From Lederbergia citrisecunda (GTDB taxonomy: Bacteria; Bacillota; Bacilli; Bacillales; Bacillaceae_C), in the NCBI RefSeq assembly GCF_018343695.1, contig NZ_JAGYPJ010000001.1, forward strand, positions 941,001 through 1,005,000: a stretch of DNA of 64,000 nt. Reading direction: 5' to 3'. The notes under the pieces were generated by a model. That model did not search any database. It saw only the letters and a program-made list of their open reading frames with translations, and was not told the DNA's origin. Shown piece by piece: positions 1 through 8,749 of the stretch (its first letter is position 1; each line of letters opens with the position of its first letter). A program made the position numbers and the translations under genes.

Positions 1-117
1 GTCAGATTGAGAGATGTCGAAGAGGCACAAACAAAAATAGTTGGCATTATACGTAGGTTAGAGGAATTAGGCGAAATCATCGTTGCACGTGGTGGAGGGG
101 ACGATATCATTGTCTAG
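1..117 (+). CDS. fliG: Flagellar motor switch protein FliG (C-terminal end only)
   Basis: The first 38 codons, ending in TAG at 115-117, match the FliG C-terminus: a helix with RDVEEAQTKIV, then RRLEELGEI and a Gly/Asp-rich tail. FliG is the cytoplasmic rotor protein that touches the stator (MotA) and couples ion flow to rotation. The left edge cuts off the rest of the gene. It overlaps the start of fliH, as in the B. subtilis fla/che operon, and this context supports the call. Confidence 0.88.
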   Translation, partial: VRLRDVEEAQTKIVGIIRRLEELGEIIVARGGGDDIIV

Positions 118-874
118 GATTATTAAATATAATTCAGCGCCACTAAGTCAAAATGATTCAAAAGTAATAAAAGTAAGAAGCATCCAATTACCTCTTCAAG
201 AACATGAAGAGGTTGCAAGTGACATTTTTTTGGAGGAAAAGGAAGAAATCCTTCAAAATGCGGAAAATGAAGCCAATAAAATTGTAGAGAATGCCAGAGC
301 TGAGGCGAATCAAATACTTAAGCAAATTGAAATGCGCCGTTCAGAATGGGAGCTAGAAGAAAAACAGCTAATAGATGAAGCGTATGAAAAGGGTCTACAA
401 ATAGGATTAGAGGAAGGTAGACGAAATGGATACGTTGAGTATGAAAATCTCATTGGAAAAGCTAAAGAGGTTGTAAATTCGTCTAAAGAAGCATTTAAAA
501 CCTATCTTGAAAGCTCTGAAGGTACAATCGTAGATATTGCATTAACATCAGCTGAGCGGATTATTCATACAAGTCTAGAAGACCAAAAAGAGAGATTTAT
601 TCCTCTCGTTAAAAGGGCACTTAAAGAAGCGAAGGATTTTAAAGAAGTGCAGATACATGTTCATCCTTTGCAATATGAGCTTTTAACTTCTGAAAAAAAC
701 GAATTGGACGCTATATTTCCACCTGGTACACAATGCTTTATTTATCCTGATGAAGATCTGGGTGAATACTCATGCTTTATAGAATCAGAAAATGGAAGAA
801 TTGATGCTAGTGTATCAAGTCAGCTTGTTGAATTAAAAAAGAACTTGATGGAACTACTAAAGGGCGATGATTAA
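110..874 (+). CDS. fliH: Flagellar export ATPase regulator FliH
   Basis: FliH binds and restrains the export ATPase FliI and links it to the rotor C-ring. The protein has 254 residues, a long charged helical N-terminal half (about 50-115, rich in Glu/Lys and coiled-coil-like) and a C-terminal domain ending near the fliI start. An upstream in-frame TTG at 83 exists, but the SD GGAGGGG at 94-100 fits the TTG at 110, which gives MSRIIKYNS, a typical FliH beginning. It overlaps the end of fliG, and its stop overlaps the fliI start (TAATG). Confidence 0.87.
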   Translation: MSRIIKYNSAPLSQNDSKVIKVRSIQLPLQEHEEVASDIFLEEKEEILQNAENEANKIVENARAEANQILKQIEMRRSEWELEEKQLIDEAYEKGLQIGLEEGRRNGYVEYENLIGKAKEVVNSSKEAFKTYLESSEGTIVDIALTSAERIIHTSLEDQKERFIPLVKRALKEAKDFKEVQIHVHPLQYELLTSEKNELDAIFPPGTQCFIYPDEDLGEYSCFIESENGRIDASVSSQLVELKKNLMELLKGDD

Positions 875-2199
875 TGGAAGCAAAAGATCTAATTCCATAT
901 ATTAAGAACCTTCCGACATTTCAACGATTTGGTCGGGTTAGTAAAGTTGTTGGATTAATGATTGAATCGCAAGGTCCAGAAAGTTCCATTGGCGATGTCT
1001 GTTTGATTCATGTAGGCGGAAAAGCTCAAAAAAGAAAGATTATGGCAGAGGTAGTGGGCTTTAAAGAACAGCATATCATATTGATGCCATATACAAATAT
1101 ACAAGAAATTGCACCAGGAAGCCTTGTTGAAGCAACGTCAAAACCTTTACAAATCAAGGTTGGCCCTGAATTAATTGGTCGAGTGGTCGATTCATTAGGC
1201 AATCCGATGGATGGATTTCAAATGCCTATCAGTATGAAATCAATCCCGACTGATCGGACTCCCCCAAATCCATTAAGTCGACCACCTGTCTCTGAAAAGC
1301 TAGAAGTAGGAGTTAAGTCAATTGATAGTTTACTTACTGTAGGCAAAGGCCAAAGAATGGGGATATTCGCAGGAAGTGGTGTAGGAAAAAGTACGCTGCT
1401 TGGTATGATTGCAAGGAATACGACCGCTGATATTAATGTTATCGCATTGATTGGAGAACGAGGTAGGGAAGTAAGAGAGTTTATCGACCGCGATCTTGGT
1501 CCTGAAGGATTGAAAAAAACAATTATTGTAGCAGCTACATCAGATATGCCAGCTCTTATGAGAATAAAAGGTGCATTCACAGCAACTGCAATAGCCGAAT
1601 ATTTCCGTGATAAAGGAAATGACGTTATGTTCATGATGGATTCCGTCACTAGGGTTGCAATGGGGCAGAGAGAGGTTGGACTTGCTGTAGGCGAGCCTCC
1701 TGCGACAAAAGGATACACTCCATCCGTATTTTCTATATTACCTCGCCTTTTGGAACGTACTGGAACAAATGAACATGGATCCATTACAGCCTTCTACACT
1801 GTTTTAGTAGATGGAGATGATATGAATGAACCGATTGCTGATGCAGTAAGAGGGATTTTGGATGGACATATTGTATTAGATCGTTCATTAGCTAATAAAG
1901 GACAATATCCTGCAATCAATGTTTTGAAAAGTGTTAGTCGACTGATGAATCATCTTTCTACTAAAGAGCACCGATTAACTGCTGAAAGAATACGGGACTT
2001 ATTAAGCATTTATTCCAACTCGGAGGACTTAATCAATATTGGTGCTTATAAGCGTGGTGCATCAAAAGAAATAGATGAGGCCATTTTGGCTTATCCACAT
2101 ATTATTTCATTTCTTAAACAGGAAACAGATGAACATTTTACAATTCAACAGAGTATTGACTCTATGATTGACCTGATGAATATAGGTGAATTGACATGA
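874..2199 (+). CDS. fliI: Flagellum-specific export ATPase FliI
   Basis: ATPase of the flagellar type III secretion apparatus; it energises unloading of export substrates at the membrane gate. At 441 residues it has the usual size. The Walker A motif GSGVGKST is near residues 167-174, and the Walker B strand DVMFMMDS is near residue 250, followed by the TRVAMGQREVGLAVGEPP stretch typical of the FliI/SctN family and related to F1-ATPase beta. It is coupled to fliH by one base and to fliJ by an ATGA overlap, so the three cytoplasmic export components are made together. Confidence 0.97.
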   Translation: MEAKDLIPYIKNLPTFQRFGRVSKVVGLMIESQGPESSIGDVCLIHVGGKAQKRKIMAEVVGFKEQHIILMPYTNIQEIAPGSLVEATSKPLQIKVGPELIGRVVDSLGNPMDGFQMPISMKSIPTDRTPPNPLSRPPVSEKLEVGVKSIDSLLTVGKGQRMGIFAGSGVGKSTLLGMIARNTTADINVIALIGERGREVREFIDRDLGPEGLKKTIIVAATSDMPALMRIKGAFTATAIAEYFRDKGNDVMFMMDSVTRVAMGQREVGLAVGEPPATKGYTPSVFSILPRLLERTGTNEHGSITAFYTVLVDGDDMNEPIADAVRGILDGHIVLDRSLANKGQYPAINVLKSVSRLMNHLSTKEHRLTAERIRDLLSIYSNSEDLINIGAYKRGASKEIDEAILAYPHIISFLKQETDEHFTIQQSIDSMIDLMNIGELT

Positions 2200-2642
2200 A
2201 ATACGAGTACAAATTCCAAAAAATATTAAAGTTAAAAGAACGAGAAAAAGATGAAGCTTTTTCCTTATACCAGGATTCAGTCAAGAAATTTGAAGTAGTA
2301 GCAGAACAATTATTTGATCTATTAAAGAAAAAAGAAAATCTTGAACAATACCAACTACGTGAGCTTACCAGCGGCCTATCGATTCATAAAATTCGACATT
2401 ACCAACAATTTATTAGTAATTTAGAAAAAACAATCAGTCATGTTCAAAGACTTGTAATGAATGCACGTAATACGATGAATTGGTATGAAGAAAAGCTTAA
2501 AGAGAGCAATATCGAAGTGAAAAAATATGAAAAGCTAAAAGAAAAAACCTATCAATATTACATGCAAATGCTTGATAAAACAGAAAATATGCACCTTGAT
2601 GAATACTCTTCCGTTCAATATTTTCATCGAGGCAGAAATTAG
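2196..2642 (+). CDS. fliJ: Flagellar export chaperone/stalk protein FliJ
   Basis: A 148-residue, almost entirely helical, highly charged protein (MKYEYKFQKILKLKEREKDE at the N-terminus) with the two-long-helix coiled-coil character of FliJ, the central stalk that enters the FliI hexamer and contacts FlhA. Sequence conservation in this family is low, so the call rests on length, composition and position directly after fliI, whose stop it overlaps by four bases. Confidence 0.9.
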   Translation: MKYEYKFQKILKLKEREKDEAFSLYQDSVKKFEVVAEQLFDLLKKKENLEQYQLRELTSGLSIHKIRHYQQFISNLEKTISHVQRLVMNARNTMNWYEEKLKESNIEVKKYEKLKEKTYQYYMQMLDKTENMHLDEYSSVQYFHRGRN

Positions 2643-2650
2643 GTGAGAAA

Positions 2651-3247
2651 GTGGAAAAAACCTTGAAAAATAAAAGTATTGAAAAAGATCCGAGCTCGTT
2701 TCATCGGTTTATCTTTTGGGTTTTAATTCCGCTTCTATTTGCACTCTTTTTAGGTCTACTCATTACTTCAATAGCCGGAGTAAATGTGTTCCAAAAAGCG
2801 AAAGAATGGAGTGACAAGGTTCCAATTCTTGCAAATATGTTTGATGAAAAAGATAAGGCTAATGTACTTGAATATGAAGAAAAAATTATTAATCTAGACG
2901 CAGAAATCCAAAATAAAAGTGCGCAAATTGATCAGCTTAAATCACAACTCGAAAAGAATGAAAGTGAAAAAGAACGCTTTTTACTTGAAAAACAAAGTCT
3001 TGAACAAACAATTGAAGAATTAAGGCAAATGAAGGACGAAAATAAACGAGCTTTTAAAGAAATCGTTTCAACTTATGAGGCGATGACTCCAAAAAGCGCT
3101 GCTCCCATAATTTTAGAAATGAATGATGATGAAGCTGTCAAAATTTTATCTAACATCGGTACCGAAACATTAGCAAAGATATTAGAAAAAATGCCACCTG
3201 ACAAAGCTGCAAAATATTTAGAAAAGCTTTCTGCAAAAACAGAGTGA
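2651..3247 (+). CDS. ylxF: YlxF/MotE-like membrane protein with MgtE_N-like C-terminus
   Basis: A 198-residue protein with one N-terminal membrane segment (about 20-44), a coiled coil (about 72-135) and a C-terminal domain with the pattern ILSNIGTETLAKILEKMPPD, the MgtE N-terminal-like repeat also found in MotE. In B. subtilis ylxF lies at this position between fliJ and fliK. Its role is not well defined; relatives help flagellar assembly or stator function. The start is GTG behind AGGTGAG. Orientation of the soluble part outside the membrane is inferred from MotE. Confidence 0.85.
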   Translation: MEKTLKNKSIEKDPSSFHRFIFWVLIPLLFALFLGLLITSIAGVNVFQKAKEWSDKVPILANMFDEKDKANVLEYEEKIINLDAEIQNKSAQIDQLKSQLEKNESEKERFLLEKQSLEQTIEELRQMKDENKRAFKEIVSTYEAMTPKSAAPIILEMNDDEAVKILSNIGTETLAKILEKMPPDKAAKYLEKLSAKTE

Positions 3248-3277
3248 ATCCACCATTTTTGAAAGGGGGTGAACAGT

Positions 3278-4513
3278 GTGAAAGTTGGCGGATTTGAATC
3301 GGGTATGATACAAGCACCATTTGTTGAAACTAGTACGATGACTTCAAATAATACTAGTTTTCAAATGATTTTAGGTGCAACGTTAGCTAATAGTGATCAA
3401 ATCTTAGTCGAGGCAATTCCAAATCAGGAGCTCGGTTCTATTAATGAACTAATTGATATTTTAATAGGCAACGTTGAAACGCAATTCAACGAACAAGAAA
3501 AGGATGAGATCGTAACTAAAAGCCAAGAAACCATTCATGAATTGTTTGATTGGCTCAAAGAGACCGTTGATCCGATTCATTTACCGGAATCAATAAAAGT
3601 TGATGAGCAACTTCCTGAGGAATTTTTAGCGGCATCTGTTTTATTAGTTCAAGTTATAAATGAAGTAAATAAGGAAACATTGAAAAGTTTACCTTTAGAC
3701 AAAATAACACCATATGTTAAAGCAGTTAAAGAATTTCTAATAGTCTCTAAGGAGAATGTTTCCAGTCTTTCAGAAATGAAACAGCTTGAGGAATTAGAGG
3801 CATCCATTGAGACGTTACTTGCACGATTCCAAGAGCTGACAAAGGAAAGTAAATTTCATAGTATACGAAAATCATTAGAACATGCATTTTTTAAAGGGAA
3901 TGAAATAAGTGATGTGCAACTTCAACGTAATAGCTCAAATGTTTTGCAGTCCTTATTAGGAAAATCTCCACATGATCAATTGTTGAACAAGCACATTGTC
4001 AATTCAGATTTAGTTATTAATGCGAATCCAACAATACCGACAGAATCATTTATTTTACATGTAAGTGAACCCTTGAAAGAAGAAACTGCGATGCGCGGAT
4101 TGATCAAGGAATTTTCAAATATTTTAGGTAGGTCTAGTCTCACACAAGGATTTAATACAACTAAATTATTAATTAGGTTGCATCCTGAAGAATTAGGAAC
4201 ATTAAGAGTTGAGCTGATGCAGAAGGATGGGCAATTAACTGCCAGGATCCTAACCTCTACTAATAAAGCAAAAGAATTGCTAGATTTTCAACTAAATAAT
4301 TTAAGACAAGCTTTTACACAACAAAATATATCAGTGGAACGAATAGAAGTTACGTACAGCCAAGATAATCTCGGGCGTTACACGAATCAGGATAGTCGAG
4401 GAAGTCAGCAACAGCAAAAAGAACAAAATCAAGATCAGAAACAATCTCAATCGGAAAATAATGATAATTTTAGAGATGCTTTAAGTAATGTATTATTCGA
4501 AACGGAGGTGTAA
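3278..4513 (+). CDS. fliK: Flagellar hook-length control protein FliK
   Basis: Secreted molecular ruler that stops hook growth and switches export to filament proteins. The N-terminal two thirds are poorly conserved. The C-terminal Flg_hook domain (about 285-370) has the diagnostic pattern LLIRLHPEELGTLRVELMQK followed by LTARILTST. The last 45 residues are a Gln/Asn-rich tail. An in-frame GTG at 3269 is possible, but AAAGGGGGTG at 3262-3271 is better spaced for the GTG at 3278 (411 residues). flgD follows closely. Confidence 0.9.
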   Translation: MKVGGFESGMIQAPFVETSTMTSNNTSFQMILGATLANSDQILVEAIPNQELGSINELIDILIGNVETQFNEQEKDEIVTKSQETIHELFDWLKETVDPIHLPESIKVDEQLPEEFLAASVLLVQVINEVNKETLKSLPLDKITPYVKAVKEFLIVSKENVSSLSEMKQLEELEASIETLLARFQELTKESKFHSIRKSLEHAFFKGNEISDVQLQRNSSNVLQSLLGKSPHDQLLNKHIVNSDLVINANPTIPTESFILHVSEPLKEETAMRGLIKEFSNILGRSSLTQGFNTTKLLIRLHPEELGTLRVELMQKDGQLTARILTSTNKAKELLDFQLNNLRQAFTQQNISVERIEVTYSQDNLGRYTNQDSRGSQQQQKEQNQDQKQSQSENNDNFRDALSNVLFETEV

Positions 4514-4521
4514 TAGAAAAG

Positions 4522-5151
4522 ATGCCTATTTCAATTGATTCAGATTTGTTGTATTCCTCTGTTCAAAAAAGGGAAGTAAAAACGGGAAATGATATTTTAG
4601 GTAAAGATGATTTTCTGAAACTGTTAATGGTACAGCTGCAAAATCAAGACCCAACGAATCCCATGCAAGATAGAGAATTTATTGCACAAATGGCAACTTT
4701 TTCATCTTTGGAACAAATGACTAATATGAACAAATCCATTGAAACATTAGTTCAATACGAATCACAGTCGAGTTTAATTTCCCTAAGTCAATTTGTTGGT
4801 AAAGAAGTGACATGGCATAAAGTCATTGATGAATCAAGTACTACTGAACCAACTATTATGAAGGGGACAGGAATTGTAAGATCAGTTCAATTTGTAGGAG
4901 ATACTGTTAAGTTCACATTAGAGGATGGAACAGAATTAACTCCAGCTAATATTTCAGAAGTGAATAATGCTGCCGCTGAAACACCACTTATTTATGCAAC
5001 CTCCATGATAGGAAAAAATATTACGTGGATGGAAGATGAAGAGGAACACACTGGTATTGTTAAGTCAGTGTCAATGAAAAATAATATAGTGTTTCTTCAA
5101 ACAGAGGATGGGCAATCTATTAAAACAAACGACGTAATAAAAATTAGTTAG
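4522..5151 (+). CDS. flgD: Flagellar hook cap/assembly protein FlgD
   Basis: Scaffold at the tip of the growing hook that guides FlgE polymerisation and is lost in the finished organelle. The N-terminal signature is clear: GKDDFLKLLMVQLQNQDP followed by NPMQDREFIAQMATFSSLEQ (residues ~27-66). The 209-residue length is longer than the shortest Bacillus forms because of a C-terminal beta-rich part with two similar segments (around 85-140 and 150-205, both with a G-I-V-(R/K)-S-V motif). The SD is GGAGGTG at 4504-4510. Confidence 0.95.
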   Translation: MPISIDSDLLYSSVQKREVKTGNDILGKDDFLKLLMVQLQNQDPTNPMQDREFIAQMATFSSLEQMTNMNKSIETLVQYESQSSLISLSQFVGKEVTWHKVIDESSTTEPTIMKGTGIVRSVQFVGDTVKFTLEDGTELTPANISEVNNAAAETPLIYATSMIGKNITWMEDEEEHTGIVKSVSMKNNIVFLQTEDGQSIKTNDVIKIS

Positions 5152-5168
5152 AAAAGGAAGTAAAGCGG

Positions 5169-5558
5169 ATGGAGAATCATATTATTCACAAGCTTCCTGT
5201 ACAACCAATTGCCATACAATCCAATACAAAATCTAGCAACATTGCAAAATCAAGTAATCAATCATTTTCTCAAATACTGGAGCAGGTAACTTCAAAACAG
5301 ACAAGACTTACAATTAGTAAGCATGCTGGAATAAGAATGAGTCAGAGAAATATTACGATTGAACCTCAAGTCTGGGATCAAATTGAGATAAAAGTAAATG
5401 AAGCTAAGAAACAAGGGGTTAAAGATTCACTCGTCTTGTTAAAAAATGCTGCACTAATCATTAGCGCCAAAAACAATACGGTCGTAACGGTTATGGATAG
5501 GCAAGAAACGGGAAGTCAAATATTTACGAATATAGATGGAACTATCATATTGGATTAA
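5169..5558 (+). CDS. Flagellar operon protein, TIGR02530-like
   Basis: A 129-residue protein lying between flgD and flgE. The segment ISKHAGIRMSQRNITIEPQV and the C-terminal TVVTVMDR...IFTNIDGTIIL pattern match my memory of the small flagellar operon protein family TIGR02530, found at this locus in many Bacillales and clostridia. Its function is unknown; position suggests a part in hook or rod assembly. It starts at ATG behind AGGAAG. No membrane segment or signal peptide is visible. Confidence 0.75.
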   Translation: MENHIIHKLPVQPIAIQSNTKSSNIAKSSNQSFSQILEQVTSKQTRLTISKHAGIRMSQRNITIEPQVWDQIEIKVNEAKKQGVKDSLVLLKNAALIISAKNNTVVTVMDRQETGSQIFTNIDGTIILD

Positions 5559-5580
5559 ATTGATAAAAAAAAAAGATACA

Positions 5581-5605
5581 GCTGGACCTATAATAGGAAG
5601 CTGCA
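5581..5605 (+). other. Small hairpin upstream of flgE
   Basis: The 93-bp gap before flgE begins with a 10-base A run and then holds an interrupted inverted repeat: CAGCT...AGCTG outside and CCTA...TAGG inside. There is no T run, so it is unlikely to terminate. It could mark an mRNA processing or stability site before the highly expressed hook gene. This is inference only. Confidence 0.4.
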
Positions 5606-5651
5606 AGCCGTGGACTGACTGAAGCGGTTTAAAGAAAGGAGATCAATAATT

Positions 5652-7019
5652 ATGATTCGTTCAATGTATTCTGGAATAAGTGGAATGAAAAACTTCCAAA
5701 CAAAACTGGATGTTATAGGTAATAACATTGCGAACGTCAACACTTATGGTTTCAAAAAAGGTCGCGTTACGTTTAAGGATATGGTAAATCAGACGATATC
5801 GGGTGCAAGTGCTCCTACACAAGGCAGAGGGGGAACTAATCCGAAACAAGTAGGATTGGGCTCTCAGCTAGCATCAATCGATACAATCGATACACAGGGA
5901 AGCTTGCAAACAACTGGAAGAGTCCTCGACCTCGCGATTCAAGGAGATGGTTATTTGACAGTAGCTGAAGGCACTCCGAGTGGTGACACTTTCTTTGCAA
6001 CGTCGACTTACTATAGTAGGGCAGGCAATCTCTATCTAAATAATGAGGGATACCTCGTCACAGGTACAGGGCATTATGTTCTAGCTACTAATCCAGAGAA
6101 TAATAGTTTACAGCCGATTCGCATAAATGGCGGTAAAATACAAGAAATAGAAAGCTTCAGTATTTCTGAAAATGGAAAAATCAGTTTTATAAAATCTTCC
6201 AATCAAACGTCAATTGATAAAGCTCGAGAATTGATCGGGAATTTAGCAGGTGCTGCAAAAAACCTTGTGGAAAATCCGACTTCGAAGAAGCATCTTGATT
6301 CATTAGTGAAATTAACAGATGAACTGGACGAAATGGTACAAGCAGCAGAGAAAGAGGCTCAATTACTTAAGGTAGAAGCAGATAATTTAGTCGCAAAAGC
6401 TGCTGGTGGTGACCCAAGAGCAATAGCAGCAGCTGCAGATGCAAAGAATAAAGCCGATGCCGCAGCACTAGAAGTAGCTAATATTAAAACCTTTACAGCT
6501 ACACTTAAAACATCAGTGAATGATGTAAATACAAAATTTACTACGTATCAAGGCGATAAAACTGATGCCAATAAAACGGCTATTGAAAACGCAGCAACAA
6601 CTGCATTAACAGAAGCCAATAACACATCAGCACAAATTACAGTTGCTTCTGATGGAATAGCAGATGCTATGGACGCTATCGATTATATTCATGCGACTGA
6701 GCTTGGGTTAACAAAAGATGGAGACTTATATACAACCAATTTTTCGATAACTGTTGCTCGTTTTTCCAATAGTGGTGGACTGCAAAAAGTAGGAGAAAAT
6801 ATGTATACTCAAACTGCTGCTTCAGGTGTCGCTACATACACGATTCCTGGAAATGACGGATCAGGAACTCTCGTTTCTGGTTCATTAGAAATGTCAAACG
6901 TAGACCTTTCAGAGGAATTTACAGAAATGATTGTTGCCCAGCGTGGTTTCCAAGCAAATACGAGAATTATTACAACATCCGATGAAATTTTGCAGGAACT
7001 CGTTAATTTAAAACGATAA
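5652..7019 (+). CDS. flgE: Flagellar hook protein FlgE with large Ala-rich insertion
   Basis: Structural protein of the flexible hook joint. The N-terminus (MIRSMYSGISGMKNFQTKLD, then GNNIANVNTYGFKK) and the C-terminus (SEEFTEMIVAQRGFQANTR) are the paired helices of rod/hook proteins. The family core in Bacillus is about 260-270 residues; this one has 455. The extra length is a single block at about residues 188-363, rich in Ala, Lys, Asp and Glu and predicted to be mainly helical or coiled-coil, between ENGKISF and VARFSNSGGLQKVG, which join directly in the short form. The SD is AAAGGAGATC. It probably forms an outward-facing hook domain. Confidence 0.93.
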   Translation: MIRSMYSGISGMKNFQTKLDVIGNNIANVNTYGFKKGRVTFKDMVNQTISGASAPTQGRGGTNPKQVGLGSQLASIDTIDTQGSLQTTGRVLDLAIQGDGYLTVAEGTPSGDTFFATSTYYSRAGNLYLNNEGYLVTGTGHYVLATNPENNSLQPIRINGGKIQEIESFSISENGKISFIKSSNQTSIDKARELIGNLAGAAKNLVENPTSKKHLDSLVKLTDELDEMVQAAEKEAQLLKVEADNLVAKAAGGDPRAIAAAADAKNKADAAALEVANIKTFTATLKTSVNDVNTKFTTYQGDKTDANKTAIENAATTALTEANNTSAQITVASDGIADAMDAIDYIHATELGLTKDGDLYTTNFSITVARFSNSGGLQKVGENMYTQTAASGVATYTIPGNDGSGTLVSGSLEMSNVDLSEEFTEMIVAQRGFQANTRIITTSDEILQELVNLKR

Positions 7020-7032
7020 TGTAAGGGGGGAG

Positions 7033-7064
7033 CGGGGTCGGGTACTTCCAGTTATCCGACTCTG
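7033..7064 (+). promoter_or_regulatory. Stable hairpin between SD and start codon of swrD
   Basis: The left arm 7033-7043 pairs with the right arm 7054-7064 in 11 consecutive pairs, three of them G-U, around a 10-base loop. It lies between the run AAGGGGGG (7023-7030), the only good SD in the gap, and the TTG start of swrD at 7073. Folding the hairpin reduces the SD-to-start distance from 42 to about 13 bases. There is no T run, so it is not an intrinsic terminator. A translation-control role is inferred. Confidence 0.6.
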
Positions 7065-7072
7065 ACCATTCA

Positions 7073-7291
7073 TTGATCACAATTACACGATTAAATGGTA
7101 AGGCTTTTCGACTTAACGCATTATATATCGAAAAAATAGAGTCGTTCCCAGATACTACTATTACACTCACAAATGGACGCAAATATGTAGCAGCAGAATC
7201 AGAGGAGTTAATATATAAACGTATCGTGGAATTCTATCAGTCCATTAATCTCCTCGGCCGCAAAGAATTGGAGGATTTGAAAAATGAGTAA
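7073..7291 (+). CDS. swrD: Swarming motility protein SwrD (FlbD family)
   Basis: A 72-residue FlbD/YlzI family protein beginning MITITRLNGKAFRLNALYIE with the characteristic TxLxNGRKYV strand. In B. subtilis SwrD raises flagellar torque and is needed for swarming. The TTG at 7073 is the only usable start: upstream in-frame codons are open only back to a TAA at 7022 and contain no ATG, GTG or TTG. No SD lies close to it (see the hairpin at 7033-7064). It overlaps fliL by 8 bases. Confidence 0.88.
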   Translation: MITITRLNGKAFRLNALYIEKIESFPDTTITLTNGRKYVAAESEELIYKRIVEFYQSINLLGRKELEDLKNE

Positions 7292-7709
7292 AAGATTATT
7301 TCCAACCATGATGGTTCTTTTAACGGCAATTTTGCTACTTGCTACATTAGCCTTAATCATTATTATGAACCTCGGTGATAAAGATAAGAAAAAAGAACTA
7401 ACGATAGACGAAGTTATTAAAGTATCTGTCGATGTTCCAGAGATTATGACAAATTTAAAAACTGGCGATTACGTCAAAATTTCTTTTAAGGTTCAAACTG
7501 ATGGAAAAAAAGCAAGGGAAGAATTTAAGAAAAGAGATTTTCAAACTAAAAATTTAATAATTTCCGAGCTTTCCGAAATGCAACCGTCTGATTTGGATGG
7601 GAAAGAAGGCAAACAACAACTGGAAGAAACTATAAAAGAGAAAATAAACGGCTTAATGAAAAGCGGGAAAGTAGTTAGAGTGTATATCACCTCCTATGTC
7701 ATTTCTTAA
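7284..7709 (+). CDS. fliL: Flagellar basal body-associated protein FliL
   Basis: A 141-residue single-pass membrane protein: a hydrophobic segment at about residues 8-30, then a soluble domain ending KVVRVYITSYVIS, typical of FliL C-termini. FliL surrounds the stator units and influences torque and swarming. Length is the same as in B. subtilis. The ATG lies inside the end of swrD, downstream of GGAGG in that gene, which suggests translational coupling. Confidence 0.93.
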   Translation: MSKRLFPTMMVLLTAILLLATLALIIIMNLGDKDKKKELTIDEVIKVSVDVPEIMTNLKTGDYVKISFKVQTDGKKAREEFKKRDFQTKNLIISELSEMQPSDLDGKEGKQQLEETIKEKINGLMKSGKVVRVYITSYVIS

Positions 7710-7747
7710 CATTACTTAGAATTCTAATTTGAAACGGAGGTGCAGCT

Positions 7748-8749
7748 ATGCCGGAAGATGTGTTATCGCAAAGCGAGATTGATGCTTTGCTATCCGCTAT
7801 ATCAACGGGTGAAATGTCAGCGGATGATTTTAAAAGAGATGAAGATGCTAAAAAGGTTAAAATATATGACTTTAAACGAGCTTTAAGATTCTCTAAGGAT
7901 CAAGTCAGAAGTTTGACGAGAATTTATGAGAATTTTGCCCGTTTGTTGACAACATATTTTTCCGCTCAACTTAGGACTTACGTAAATATAACCGTGGCAA
8001 CAGCGGATCAAATACCATATGAAGAATACGTACGTTCCGTACCTAATATGACGATTTTGAATGTCATAGAGGTTCCTCCTCTTGAAGGTAGAATGATCAT
8101 GGAAATACATCCAAGTATTGCGTATGCTATGATTGACCGAGTCCTTGGGGGGAAAGGAACTTCCATTAATAAAATCGAAAATTTAACTGAGATAGAAACA
8201 CGGCTAATGACCAATTTATTTGAACATACGTTGGAGCATTTGCAGGAAGCTTGGTCAAGTATTGCAGAAATTGATCCAATTTTAAGCGAAATGGAAGTAA
8301 ATCCGCAATTTTTACAAGTTGCCACTCCTAATGAAACAGTTGTTGTCATTTCCATGAATGCTAGTGTAGGAGAAACGAGTGGGATGATTAATATTTGCAT
8401 TCCGCATGTATTATTGGAGCCAATCATTCCGAAGCTTTCGGCACATTATTGGATGGAAACAAATACGAAGGTTAGAAAGCCGGAAGAGGTTGCAATTCTT
8501 CAAGAAAAAATAAAAGAAGCTCAGATTGAGTTAGCCGTAGAACTAGGATTAACTACTATTACAATTGATGACTTCCTTTCACTAAGTGTTGGAGATGTGA
8601 TTGAATTAAATAGTCGTATTGATGATCCTCTAACGATAAAAGTTGGAAAAAAACCAAAATTCATCGGACAGCCTGGTAAACGGAATAAAAAAATGGCAGT
8701 ACAAATTATTGATAATATAGAGGAGGGCGAAGGAAGCAATGAATGGTGA
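7748..8749 (+). CDS. fliM: Flagellar motor switch protein FliM
   Basis: Middle layer of the C-ring. The N-terminal peptide LSQSEIDALLSAI is the CheY-P docking motif. The CheC-like middle domain spans about 45-230, and a FliN-like SpoA domain forms the C-terminus (LSVGDVIELNSRIDDPLTIK). The 333 residues equal the usual size. The SD is GGAGGTG at 7737-7743. Its end overlaps fliY by 11 bases, so the two switch proteins are probably translated in step. Confidence 0.97.
   Translation: MPEDVLSQSEIDALLSAISTGEMSADDFKRDEDAKKVKIYDFKRALRFSKDQVRSLTRIYENFARLLTTYFSAQLRTYVNITVATADQIPYEEYVRSVPNMTILNVIEVPPLEGRMIMEIHPSIAYAMIDRVLGGKGTSINKIENLTEIETRLMTNLFEHTLEHLQEAWSSIAEIDPILSEMEVNPQFLQVATPNETVVVISMNASVGETSGMINICIPHVLLEPIIPKLSAHYWMETNTKVRKPEEVAILQEKIKEAQIELAVELGLTTITIDDFLSLSVGDVIELNSRIDDPLTIKVGKKPKFIGQPGKRNKKMAVQIIDNIEEGEGSNEW

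Noticed and set aside
1218-1784. 188-codon open frame on the minus strand inside fliI
   Set aside because: It is antisense to the Walker A to Walker B region of a clear FliI gene; composition is Ser/Thr/Pro-rich as expected for an antisense shadow, with no SD and no family resemblance.
7020-7072. Intrinsic terminator after flgE
   Set aside because: The hairpin has no T run, contains G-U pairs and is followed at once by swrD of the same operon.
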